Shown here: positions 53,901 to 64,000 of the stretch, one piece after another | Layout: every line of letters starts with the position of its first letter | Numbering within the stretch: the first letter of the stretch is position 1 | Assembly: GCF_000005505.3 (NCBI RefSeq) | Contig: NC_016135.3 | Coordinates: 17,392,613-17,456,612, forward strand | Source of the DNA: Brachypodium distachyon | Taxonomy: Eukaryota; Streptophyta; Magnoliopsida; Poales; Poaceae | Direction of reading: 5' to 3' | DNA: 64,000 bases | Translations under genes and position numbers: made by a program | Notes under the pieces: model-generated | What the model saw: only the letters and a program-made list of their open reading frames with translations | What the model was told of the DNA's origin: nothing | Database searches by the model: none

Positions 53901-55454
53901 CCCTCCGAAGAAGCGGATACTGGACATGTCACAGGACTTTCACACAATCGGCTTTGTTCCTGGAGCTAATGTCTTCTTTTCTTATGATCTGCCAGAAGGT
54001 ACGTATTGTCTTAATAACTAGTAGCATGTTGAGAAAATAAGCAATGTATATTTCTTAACTGAGGGTTTTAGCATTTTCTGTGTATCTTGATAAAAATCTC
54101 CAGTTTCCACTCATGTACATATGTAATGTTGTATTTCTACTTCTAGTGCATTTGGGGGCATACACAGGATCATGACTTTGAACTTTTTTCTTCATTTGCG
54201 TCTTTTCCATCTTATGCATCTGGATGAGCTGCCATTTAGGCATTGAATAATGCAATTTGTTTCTTGTTACTGCAAAATGTTGTGGTTACTAGCTAAATGC
54301 ACGTTCGTTGCTACGGAACTAAAAAAACATATTACATGCTTCAGTTTTTTAAAATATTTATGTGCCCATATTTTTAAATTTTATGCTAAATAAGATTCCT
54401 CACAAAATATTTATTTGAGAAAAGAATTATCTCAAAAGTATATGTCAAACTAATCAACTATAATCAAAACATCATGATACATATATGCAGTGGAAATCAA
54501 ATAATTGTCTAACAAGTTAGAGAGTAGTCTCCCTAGGTTGAACGGACAAACACCAACTCGAATATTTGTAAGTGTAAGATAAAGATTAGACATTTCGATA
54601 TTCGCATGCTTTTATATAGGAATTCACATGTGCTGGACATGCAGGGTCGATAGATGGTGTAAAATCAGGACCATATCTCCGTGAAGAAATTCGAACTTTG
54701 GATGGACTGTCACTTCTCTCAAAACCTTCTGATCAGCCTGATGATTCTAAGACAGCCTCTGAATTAGCTCGTCAATCTGATGTGTTCCAATCTGATTCTG
54801 CAGCACCAGCAAATAAGAAATCATCGAAACCAAAGTGGTTCAAAAGGTATCATTGCTCTTAGTGCCATAATGTTAGCATCTTAATTTATCATATGTTGTG
54901 TTCGAGGGAAAAAAATCCCATGCTAAGTAAACTACACTATGCAATTCTTTCTGTCTCACTGTAATTTTTTGTTTATAATTGATATGTTTCGTTATGGTTA
55001 TTGATGAGCAAGTTTGAACGGATTATATGGTATCATTCTGGTTGCTAAACTGTCTGCTGAAGTTTTTTTTATTCAGAATGAGACTCAATGGAAGTTACCA
55101 CATACTTTTAAGAAAGTAATAGTAAAATATTCCAACAGTAGTCTATTAGTGATGGTGCTCCGGTAGTGTCAAAAGCTCTATCCAAGTAGTAGTGACGGAC
55201 GAGCAGCAAACCTAGTTTTTCAGAGCATATCGAATCACCTGCAGAATCACAGCTCTCCAAGTAGCATTTTCACTTGGTAATTACACATATGTTAAGTAGC
55301 GAGTTGCAGTTTCATTTTAATGCAGGCATTTCGCACTGTGTATGTTTTGGCATGTCCGAAGAATACTCTTATCTGCTGGAGAATTCTTTCTTTCAGCTTG
55401 TCTTTTAACTTGTGCAAGATAATGACGGTTTATTTATTTAACCTTTGCAGGTGA
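50992..55454 (+). CDS. PUX1: UBX-domain protein, PUX1-like regulator of CDC48/p97, 249 aa
   Basis: Eight exons: 50992-51057, 52316-52415, 52504-52572, 52708-52781, 53037-53166, 53894-53998, 54645-54846 and 55451-55454. They join in phase to 249 residues, the size of Arabidopsis PUX1, which disassembles the CDC48 hexamer. Seen: an N-terminal acidic/Gln region (MDLDAAAEMAPESRSQQQAA), a conserved helical linker (KLKAVAEELGHEIRIFSS, DDFYELQPADYFKLVSNRLAEQSKVLKTRKIREAEL), and a UBX domain from about residue 104 (IMRVRFPDGYILEAEFHSS, HSLVDLLRKVIA, PPKKRILDMSQDFHTIGFVPGANVFFSYD). The tail ends KPKWFKR. The last exon supplies only one base of the final codon plus TGA, so the last intron lies at the stop. 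A fold-back element sits about 200-500 bp upstream of the ATG. Confidence 0.93.
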
Positions 55455-57643
55455 GACCACCAGCACAGTAGCACTTTGCTAGGCCTTTCAGCACTCACAC
55501 TGCATGGCTCGTCAACTTTCATGGTTCAACGGCTTCAGTTTGGAACAGGCTGTGCACCTCCATAGAATCGTGATTCAATCCTCTGTGCATCGCATGTTGT
55601 CGAACCATGAGAACTAGATCTCGTCCTTTCCGGGTGGTAGCATGTAAATTTGATGTGCCAACAACTGATCTGGAATTTGTTGTGGGATTGTGGCGCTTTC
55701 CCACCTTAGAGATGTGTAAAAGGCCAAAACAACAGAAACAGAGGAAATGCAACACTTTACTGCATGGTGCTGTTGCTGTCATTACAATCTAGCATCTTCA
55801 TCAGTAGAAGGATGCTTTGAGTTGGCTGGAAAATTACCAATAAAGCATGTGGCTTCAGACTTGAATTACTTGCATTATCTTATCCTGTTTCTACACGATC
55901 GTGTTGCTTTTCTGCTGCATTTTTTATGTTCCCTCGTAAGCAACTAGTAGTAGAGATTATGATTGCTGCCGCGATGATAAGTCGCAAAGTTGGCATATAT
56001 ATTTTCAACAGCTAGTGACCCTGCCGAGTGGATGCTTTTGACAAGAAAGTCTCTGTTTGATACTATAAAATCTGCATCGCATGATCTCAGCCTCCCATGT
56101 CCCATCCCATGCTTAGTTTAGTGCCGCTAAATAGCATCTCCCTCGTGACCCCGTTTCGTTTGTTAAGGCCCAATTGCTGGGCTGCTACGGTTTCTATGGC
56201 TTATAGTGGAGATTGCTTTGCAAATGTCGTTATCGCTGGATGCTTTCGTTGCAGTTGATCTTCGAATATGTGGTTATCTGGCGTTGTGCTCACATTTGTT
56301 GGACATGCTTTCCCCCCAACATTGAACTCGTTCCGAAGAAGCAGTTAGCCTCTTCCATTTCACTTGACATCGCTTCTCAGAGCACTCGGGTATTATGTAC
56401 CCTGTGACCCTCTTCGGATGAATTGTGGCGAAAAGATAGAGAATTCTAGTCCTAAGGGGAAACAAAATCCTGTAAACATGACATTTGAATCGTAGGATTG
56501 CAACAGAGGATTCGGGAAGGGTTTTACTCCAGAACACTTTTGTTTTGAAATATGACAGAATCCCATTCCTGCCGGTCTTGCTCTGCTGACAACAAGATGC
56601 CAGAGAAGAGAGGGGTGCAAATGAAGTCTTAACCGACCCTGCTAAACCAGAAAAGGAAAACGAAGAAGAATGAGTTTGAACCCTGAAGATTTTACAGCTA
56701 CCGCTTGGATTTTCCAGGGCGCTGACTCCACCACATTTGCTGACTCGTCGGAAGGGGACTCGGAACAACGGAAGGTGGTTGGTGCGGCGGGATAGCAATA
56801 GCAGCCGGCCAGGTACACTGACTCCATTCCCTTGGGTTCCCTTTCCCCGGTCCTAGTCAAACACACGAGCCGCCTCCACGTACGGACGGAGTTTCCACCT
56901 GATACCGACCGCATCGCAACGCTTTCCGCGCTCCAACTTGAAAACCAATCCCGACCTCGTCAAAGGAAAGAAAATGATCGTCCAATTCTAACGTTGGTTT
57001 ATATACGTTTTCCTTTTCCAGCAAAAAAAAAAATACTGCGTCGTTGCTCCGGGGTTCAGGCTTCAGAAGGGAACAAAACTTTCCCTCCGTCCAGGGAACG
57101 AACATTTTTTTACGTGGCAGGGCAGACCGGAGCGTGGCGACAGGCGAGCGACCCATTGGCATTGGCAGTAAACAATGCGACAAACCGGTGAACCAGCGAT
57201 GCTGACCGAAGGCAGATCGGATCGGATCCTTCTTTGGTCTTAATCGAGTGTGGGCACGTACGTCTGCCCAAAGAATAGGCAAGAAAAGATATTCCGTTCG
57301 GTACACACGTGACCCCTTTGCTAGGAAGCTATGCATCTGAACTGATCCTGCCCATCTAGAAGCTTTTTTGCTGTTGTTGTAGTTGTATGTACCATCGATC
57401 GGGTCACTGTACTGCTATACGTATCGCGAAACTGATGATGTCTTTGCCCCGTGTATGTACTCGACAGAGGCAAACGGCAGATCGGTACTTGTCAATACTC
57501 AATGCCAGGACTAGTCATTGGAGACAACGAAAATACAGATCTGATAGAAACTGTACCGAAGCAATGGTGATCTGGGGACGATTCAGTTTAGGCTCCCCTG
57601 CCCACGGCCACGGAACATGCCCGCGTGTCGGGAGAGGTTACGT
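55455..57643. other. PUX1 3' flank and spacer
   Basis: About the first 500 bp are likely PUX1 3' UTR. The remainder has short out-of-phase frames (for example 56274-56798 minus) without recognisable domains. Confidence 0.4.
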
Positions 57644-57656
57644 TGTCCCCATCAAA

Positions 57657-59106
57657 GTTTTTTTTTTTTTTTCAGAATGCGACCCAGCGGACGCATCATC
57701 GATTAACGGAGATGGCCAGAAAACCAGTTACAACACCATGGAGTGACCAAGGGGCCAAGACGGCCGTACAACGCCAAAAAGACTACACGATACAAACGCA
57801 AGGCCACACGGATTACAACACACCATACAACAACAACGCAAGGACTCGTCTTGTATCGTCTCCCGACAAGAATGGCGAGGGGGCGATACACCAAGCTTCA
57901 AAGCCGCGTCACAACCGAAGAGGGAAACATCCCGAGACCAACTCCAACTCCGGGAAGGCACAAGCCAACGCACCGCCCGCCCATAAGTGCCTAAGAGTCG
58001 GCGAGAGAACGGCGGGACCGAACCTGACCGAAAGAGGCGTCGACCTAGAAGAAGCTTCGACGACGTTATACATAGCGCCCCGGAAGCCCAAGCTCCGAGC
58101 GATGGCCGACCAACTACAACTGTCGCACCAAGGACTCCACGAGCCACCTAGACGTCGCCCCCAAGAGGGGAACAACATGGGTGTTCCGCCGCCGCCTAAT
58201 CCGAAGAGCGGAAAAAGGGTTTCCCCCGATGCTCGAGACGGGGGAGAACGGGCAGCGTCAAGATGACGCCTCCAAGGAGGTGACGGCGCCCGCGGGCGTC
58301 GCCGTCGTCAGCTTCACGCAGGGATTTCTCCCGACCATGCCGTCAGACCCGACGCCCATCACACAACAAGGAGCCGCCTTTTGGCCTCATCGCCGTAGAG
58401 AAACGAGATCCACGTCGTAGGAGGAGTATGAGGCTGCGCACCATCTCACCACCACCACCAGGACGGGGACCGAATGGTGAGGACCCAACCCACCGCAGCC
58501 TGGCCGGCCACCGGCACCACCACGGTGCAGGCGCCAGCAAATCAGGCCTCACGCGCACCTCCACTGCCGTGGCTGCCCGCAAGGCCAAGCTGCAGCCTGG
58601 GCTTGCCACCGACACACAGGCCGCCGCACCGGCGCCACCACCGTCGGAGCTGACCGCACGCCCCGGCAGCGCCACAGCCCCCGCGGGCCAGGACCAGTGC
58701 GTCCACCATCCTGGCGCCATGGCGCCGTCGCCCCGGCGCACCACGCCATCCGAAGCTAGCCGCAGCTAGGAGCCGCCCACGCAGATCTGACCGGGCCACG
58801 CCGCCACCGCGACTTAGAGCCGAGCCCGCCGCTGTCAGGGCCTCCGGGTCCACGCCGTCAGCAGTCGCTGGACCACCGCGCGCCACGCCCAAGCACCGCC
58901 ACCACACCACGCGCCGCCACGGGTGACCAACTGCCATGGCCAGAAAAGGCCCCGCCGCCTCCGACGCCACTAGGGCTTTGCCCAGCAGCGCTCACAGGCA
59001 GCGGCGAGGGGAGGAGGAGAGGGTAGGGGCGGCGCCGGCGACCGGATCTAGGGTTCCGCCCGTGTCGCCCCTTGGGAGCGACGCGGGGGACGAGAGGCTT
59101 CGTACA
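57657..59106 (-). mobile_element. LINE-type retroposon, 1,450 bp, with poly(A) and 13-bp target duplication
   Basis: The direct repeat TGTCCCCATCAAA stands at 57644-57656 and 59107-59119. Between them, read on the minus strand, lies a GC-rich 5' part (AACCCTAGATCCGG near its start) and a 3' part ending in a run of 15 A (57658-57672). This is the signature of target-primed retrotransposition. No reverse transcriptase is encoded; several GC-rich frames (for example 58542-58970) look like composition effects. It is either a non-autonomous LINE derivative or a retroposed transcript. Confidence 0.85.
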
Positions 59107-59184
59107 TGTCCCCATCAAACTGGATAGCCAAGTAACCCCTTGTCTGATCAATTGCAAAAAATTTGAATTGTAAATTAATTAGTA

Positions 59185-59305
59185 CTCTCTCCGTCCAACA
59201 AATGATGTCTCGATTTTGACTAAATTTGAATGCATCTACACACTAAATGTCTAGACATATCCAAATTTTGACAAATTTGAGACATCTTTTATTTGACGGA
59301 TGGAG
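59185..59305. mobile_element. Stowaway-type MITE
   Basis: CTCTCTCCGTCCAACAAATG and its inverted copy; TA at 59183-59184 and 59306-59307. It lies just 65 bp beyond the right target duplication of the LINE-type retroposon. Confidence 0.85.
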
Positions 59306-59378
59306 TAGAAACGTTTCGAACATCAGTCTTCTTCTTTTTTGTATAAGTGACACTAACAGGTAGGCACATGTATTACTA

Positions 59379-59589
59379 CTCCCTCCGTTTCAAAACACAA
59401 CTCATATAGATTTGTGCACTTGGACCAAGACAGCTCTCGCTTCTAGTGCTGACCACTCATATTGGATTAATAATAAATGGATGTGAGTAGTTATTGGCCG
59501 GGTGTGAGTATCAAGAGAAAAAAGAGGTGTGTTTTGGAACAAATAAGAAAAATCTATATGAGTTGTGTTTTCAAATGAAATGAAACGAG
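59379..59589. mobile_element. Stowaway-type MITE, longer subfamily (about 210 bp)
   Basis: The left end CTCCCTCCGTTTCAAAACAC and following AACTCATATAGATTT are matched by inverted sequence at the right end (AATCTATATGAGTT, then TGAAACGAG); TA flanks. The loop is unpaired. Confidence 0.8.
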
Positions 59590-59933
59590 TAGTAAATAGA
59601 AACTTGCATCATCTAATGAAATTAACCATTCTTTTCCCTCCCAGTGAGTGACAAAAATCTGCTCGGGCAGCAGCAGGTCGACGGTTGCATGTGACTTTCC
59701 GCTAGTACCTACAAGGCTACGAGTCAACCCATCGAGACTCGAGCATTAATTTGTGGTTGTGACGAACACGTGGACTTGTGTCCTGCTTCCATGACATCGC
59801 ACGAAGAACGTTGTTGTTTTCTTTTCCCAGGGAAATGGAGATCTCATTTACAAAATCTTTATCGACTCATTGTACAACCTCAACATGATTACTTGACGAA
59901 TTGAAAACGAAGGTGCAAAACGGTAATACAGTA

Positions 59934-60039
59934 CTCCCTCTGTCCCATATTAAGCGACTTTCTATTACATTTATTTAGACGCTTTTTAGACATAAATACA
60001 TCCATATTTGAACAAATTTGAGTCATGGGACAGAAGGAG
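59934..60039. mobile_element. Stowaway-type MITE
   Basis: CTCCCTCTGTCCCATATTAA and its complement, TA at 59932-59933 and 60040-60041. It is the fourth such element within 1.9 kb when the 60562 copy is counted. Confidence 0.86.
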
Positions 60040-60375
60040 TACATGACTTGCTATGAACCAACTGATGGATGTGTATAAATGGTCCATGGTGCTAGTACAC
60101 CATTTGTCTTTTGATCTTGGTTCTTCTCTCTCTTTTTTCGGAAAATCTTGGTTCTTTTTCCTCCACATTTGCCTCATCTTTTCATACTGGAGTTCTTTTT
60201 TTTCGCTTCATTTTAGGCTTTATTTGCGATCAATATTTTAGACCTTCTCGATTTGATGACTCACTGCGTTGGCTTGGCTATAGTCTCGCTGGTGAGTTGA
60301 CTGCATTGCCACTTCTTTTGACTTTCGTCCCCACGTCGAATTAGGGGCTGGCCCATATAAATTTATTATTCTAAT

Positions 60376-60406
60376 GTTGTTGTTGTTATTGTTGTTGTTG
60401 TTGTTG
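60376..60406 (+). repeat. (GTT)n microsatellite
   Basis: About ten GTT/ATT units in a row. No feature is associated with it. Confidence 0.9.
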
Positions 60407-60561
60407 GGTTGGGATCACATAACATTTGTAGTGAGAAAAGGGACATTTACATGAGAGATTCTTAATTATAATGCAACACAAATGCTCTTTGTGTTTCATT
60501 ATATATGCTGTGTTAGGTTTCACTAGGATAAAATTTGACCAAGAATGACTATTAGAATGTA

Positions 60562-60806
60562 CTCTGTCCGTTTCTAAAAATAAGAAGTCATATCTTTGTC
60601 CTGAGTCAAATTTCTTCATGTTTGGCCAAATTTGTAGAAAATTCTAGCAAGATCTACAATATCAAATGGATATGATATGAAATATATATAATGAAAGATT
60701 CAATAAAACTAAAACTAGTGTTCTAGATGTTGGTAGATTTTTCTATAAACTTGGTCAAAATTTTAAAAGTTTGACTCAAGACAAAGGTAGAGTATTTAGG
60801 AACGAG
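60562..60806. mobile_element. Stowaway-like MITE, long and partly decayed
   Basis: The left arm (CTCTGTCCGTTTCTAAAAAT, then TTTGTCCTGAGTCAAATTT) pairs with the right arm (AAAGTTTGACTCAAGACAAAG, then TTTAGGAACGAG). The right TA is not intact. It is about 245 bp with an AT-rich loop. Confidence 0.65.
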
Positions 60807-61441
60807 AACTTTTACAGGATTATATGACTTACCACATGGAGTATACATTTACGGTTCTTGCTTAGATTTTTTTTAGCATTGTCAAGTCCATTTCCTTTAA
60901 CCAAAAGTGCATGTAAACTCAACTCTTAACGGTGACGACCCACAAACGTCACCGCACGCCACTACTGACTATACTCCTCTCTATATGCCTGTCACAATAC
61001 GAAAGTATCTTAAGGCAGGGGATATGATTTTTGTTCCTGTCTTCTTTATACATGGGGACCATGCTAACCTTGCAAACTATATCAGATCCAGAAAGACATC
61101 TGAAACCTAGAACCAAGAAACAGCACACAAAATAATCCTCCCTATTACTAATAAATAAAGGATAAATAAATAAATACTCCCGATAAACGTACTGGTACTA
61201 TAAATAACCGGGACAATCGACAACTTTTTTCTCTGTCGTTATACCTCGCCTCTTTTCGCAAAAGCCCCTTGGAGTCTCCCGATATTATTATTAACCCGTA
61301 GAACTACGTGCTTCGCGGTTGGTGGCACAGCAGAGCGCAGCGCAGCACGGAGCACGCAGGCCCCCAAGACGGGTAGGTAGTGGACAGGTGAGGCGAAAGC
61401 GGGAGAGACAGGGGCAGGCGGCCGGGGTGACGCCGCTGCGG
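60807..61441. other. Distal upstream region of G6PDH
   Basis: AT-rich, then GC-rich from 61300. No recognised element apart from the TATA box that follows. Confidence 0.4.
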
Positions 61442-61449
61442 TATAAATT
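61442..61449 (+). promoter_or_regulatory. Probable TATA box of the G6PDH gene
   Basis: TATAAATT in a GC-rich setting. It is followed by a CT-rich stretch (61500-61530) suited to a transcription start, and about 1.3 kb downstream by the splice acceptor before the ATG at 62815. This implies a leader exon and a long leader intron. The leader donor was not assigned because several GT sites qualify, including GTGAGTAG at 61791. Confidence 0.5.
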
Positions 61450-62814
61450 GTCGACCTGCCAATCCGGAGCATCGGAACGAAGGAAGCCATCCCGATCCAC
61501 CCCTCCCCTTCCCACTCGCCCGCCCGCGCTTCCTCCCCGCGCGCACGAATCTCGCCGCCCACTGGTCAGTGATCATCGATCTCGCTCCGCAGCTCCCTCC
61601 GGCTGCTGTTAATTCTTGCCGCAAAATCTCGCTCGTCTTTCGTGGGAGAGCTTTGTTTTTTGTTTGTTTGCTTCCGCGGGAGTAGTAGTAGGTTCCGAGG
61701 TTTAATTGATTGGTTCGTCGCAATCTGCTGCTCCGCGTTGCCTGCCTACCTTGTTCTGGCAAACGCTTTTCTTGGGTTGTTTTCTTTTCGGTGAGTAGGG
61801 TCGCAGTCTTTGCGTTCTTTCTACGAGTAGTAGATTTCTTTCCTCGATCACGCCGTGTTTCTGCGGCGGCGGGGCGCCGCGAGCTTGCAGTTTGTTCAGG
61901 GGTGTGGATCTCGTCTCGTGATGCCTACATGCCGATAGAGATGTTCTTGCTGCTGCCAGATTTGACCATCTCTTCCGTTAAATGCTGTGAATTGTGGTTA
62001 AGCTTAAACCAGTTTTCCTAGGCCCTGGACTGCGATTTGGGAACTGTTTTTTTTAACTTTTTTAGGGGAATCTTCTGATCGGCAGATGTTTCATTGAGAC
62101 TGTTCTTTTTGCTGGAGAGTAACTAGTTTGGTTTGTTGCTACGAATTAGGGAATGGTGGTTTGGTCTTCTTGACTGCTTCATTTCTACTCCGTACTAGTA
62201 GAATTACTGTGCTGCTCTTTTCACAGTAAGTTTCGCCAGATCAAACACCGAAGTACGAGCTTATTTTCCTTAAAAAAACTGGTATTGAGTTGTGTATAGT
62301 TGTATCTGAAATAAATGTTGTGAAGGTGCGATAGGTGTAACTTTGGGGGCGTTTGTTGGAGTTGATTACTGGTTTCTTAACTTAACACTAGTACATGGCA
62401 TATTGACGTATTCAACTTTTATTGAATATATCGTGCCTTTTGTGTTCTTGGCAGTTGAGATCACTTTGTTCTCAGAAGTCTGAGGTAACCGAGAATTAGA
62501 AATACGGAGTAGTTCATTTGAAATGAAAATAGATCTAATCATGTGTAATTTTTGTTCCCTGCTTTTAGGGGCAACAGTAGCATTTCATGCCTTTAGTATA
62601 CATTGCCAACATGGCCATGCGTGTACTGGAACGAGCCTAACCAAGCAATCTATCCGTGCATTCCGCTAGCTTATTTGTTTGATGTTGGATCTTCCATTTC
62701 AATGAGTCGCATGTAAATGGCCACGCTAAGTTCAGACAATCTTATGATTTAATCAGATCTTGCTCACCTTGTTAGGTCTACAGTTGAAGGAAGAAGAGAA
62801 GCATCCTATTTGTT

Positions 62815-64000
62815 ATGGCGGGAACTGAATCTTCACAGTCATCGAGACAAAGCAGTTTTAACTCTTTAGCAAAGGACCTAGAACTTCCTTTGGAGCAAGG
62901 GTGCCTCTCTATCGTTGTACTTGGGGCATCTGGGGACCTTGCCAAGAAAAAAACCTTCCCAGCACTCTACCACCTTTTTGAGCAGGTAGTTTGACAATAA
63001 CTAGTTATTCCTTATGCAAATTGCAAAATCTCTATTCTGAAAGTGATAATCTAATGTACATTCAGTTGACGCATTCCAGAGCAAGAAATCGTTTTTCATT
63101 TTTCTTAGAATGATCTGATCACGAGTATAAGCGCAAACAGTTGTAACCATCTTTCTTCCTGGGTATGCAATAATGCTGTAGGAGTCAATTCAAAGGATTG
63201 GTGTCAAACAGTTTGAGATTCTATTTATTCAACTACTACCTGTGTTACCCACCATTTGTAAATAACTGGTGGCAAATCACAGTTTAAGATTCTATTTATT
63301 CGATAGCTACCTGTGTTACCAGCTATTTGTAAATAACTGGTGGCAAACTACAGTATCCATGCTACTTCTGTGCAGTGTCTGTTATATACACTATAATTCC
63401 CAGGTCAATTGATATTAGTTTACTTTAATGTTATGTGTTACAGGGTTTTTTACAATCTGGTGAGGTGCATATATTTGGGTATGCAAGATCAAATCTCTCT
63501 GATGATGGGTTAAGAGAACGCATCCGTGGGTAAGTTTCTGGGTGCTGGAATAATTATTTGGAACTCCTTGCTTTCCATGAAACATTATCTAGAAAATGGC
63601 TCCATCGTGTTCTAAAAAAAACTCTAGGTTATCACATCTTGCTGTTGCATTTAGACACTTTAGCCTGTTTTCAGCATATCTGCATCTCTAACTACCAGGA
63701 TTCTGCATACTAGTAAGGATGTCTGCCAAATTAGACTAAAATTCTGTAAGCATTGATACTAACGGTATTATGCTCTTAAAAAATGTACAGGTACCTCAAA
63801 GGAGCATCATCAGAGGAGCATATTTCAGAATTTTTGCAATTGGTAGGTTGTTGTATATAAACTCACTCCTAATTCCTTCTGCAACATGCACGTCATTATG
63901 GTAAATTTTTATTGCAGATTAAATATGTCAGTGGTTCCTATGACAGTGGAGAAGGATTTGATAACTTGAACAAGGAAATATCAGAGTATGAGAAGTCAAA
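62815..64000 (+). CDS. Cytosolic glucose-6-phosphate 1-dehydrogenase, 5' part (cut by window edge)
   Basis: Coding exons 62815-62985, 63444-63529, 63791-63842 and 63918-64000 (continuing beyond the window) give the first 130 residues, in phase. G6PDH catalyses the first step of the oxidative pentose phosphate pathway, making NADPH and 6-phosphogluconolactone. The Rossmann fingerprint [10 protein letters not shown] is at residues 37-46, followed by [14 protein letters not shown] and [17 protein letters not shown], all hallmarks of the eukaryotic enzyme. The protein starts [14 protein letters not shown] with no transit peptide, which indicates the cytosolic rather than the plastid isoform. The ATG follows an acceptor at 62781-62783, so the 5' leader contains an intron. 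Intron 1 of the coding region has a 71-bp tandem duplication. Confidence 0.96.
63202..63353. repeat. 71-bp tandem duplication in the first coding intron of G6PDH
   Basis: AGATTCTATTTATTC, CTACCTGTGTTAC and ATTTGTAAATAACTGGTGGC appear in the same order in both copies (starts about 63210 and 63281). Confidence 0.9.

Noticed and set aside
56274..56798. 174-codon minus-strand frame between PUX1 and the retroposon
   Set aside because: No recognisable domain, ordinary composition for non-coding sequence and no splice or promoter context; kept as unassigned spacer.
57625..58970. Frames of 113-213 codons on both strands around 57.6-59.0 kb
   Set aside because: They lie within the poly(A)-tailed retroposon and have repetitive Pro/Arg/Ala composition; no reverse transcriptase or host domain.

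Overview
This window is nuclear DNA of a grass, most likely a Pooideae species (Triticeae or a relative). The evidence is: intron-rich plant genes with GT-AG borders; GC-rich first exons next to AT-rich introns; at least twelve short Stowaway-type MITEs with the typical CTCCCTCCG ends; and a CACTA element, Mutator-like MITEs and LINE-type retroposons that fit grass genomes. There are eleven protein genes in 64 kb, so this is a gene-dense island. Exon structures were derived by hand from splice borders, reading-frame continuity and family knowledge. No transcript data were used.

Layout. 1227-9962 (minus): a 20-exon kelch-repeat protein of the KLHDC4 type. 12919-14257: two DNA transposons standing just in front of APC2. 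14391-21984 (plus): APC2, the cullin subunit of the anaphase-promoting complex, in 16 exons. 22708-26056 (minus): ELP3, the radical-SAM/acetyltransferase subunit of Elongator, in 9 exons. 26390-29098 (plus): RPN7, a lid subunit of the 26S proteasome, in 8 exons, head-to-head with ELP3. 30665-33416 (minus): a B56/B' regulatory subunit of PP2A. 33700-39412: a transposon-rich spacer with a Mutator-like element carrying a nested Stowaway, a complete-looking 2.4-kb CACTA element and the 3' end of a LINE. 40113-41123 (plus): a NAC transcription factor. 42520-44076 (minus): a single-exon 518-residue protein I do not recognise. 45117-46004 (plus) and 47368-48398 (minus): a convergent pair of short-chain dehydrogenases. 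50992-55454 (plus): a PUX1-like UBX protein. 57657-59106: a retroposon with a 13-bp target duplication. 62815 to the right edge (plus): the 5' part of a cytosolic glucose-6-phosphate dehydrogenase.

How the genes relate. They are mostly single-copy housekeeping genes, not a pathway cluster. APC2 (ubiquitin ligase), RPN7 (proteasome) and PUX1 (CDC48 regulator) all belong to the ubiquitin system, but nothing in the sequence shows that the proximity is functional. The best candidate for a regulatory link is the 333-bp ELP3/RPN7 divergent promoter. From memory, several of these genes also lie near each other on rice chromosome 4; that needs checking.

I found no convincing new biological system. 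The most unusual items are the orphan 518-residue gene, the transposon-built APC2 upstream region, the SDR pair with an intron in one copy only, a GC-AG intron in the kelch gene, and the structurally dated transposon insertions (perfect or near-perfect target duplications).
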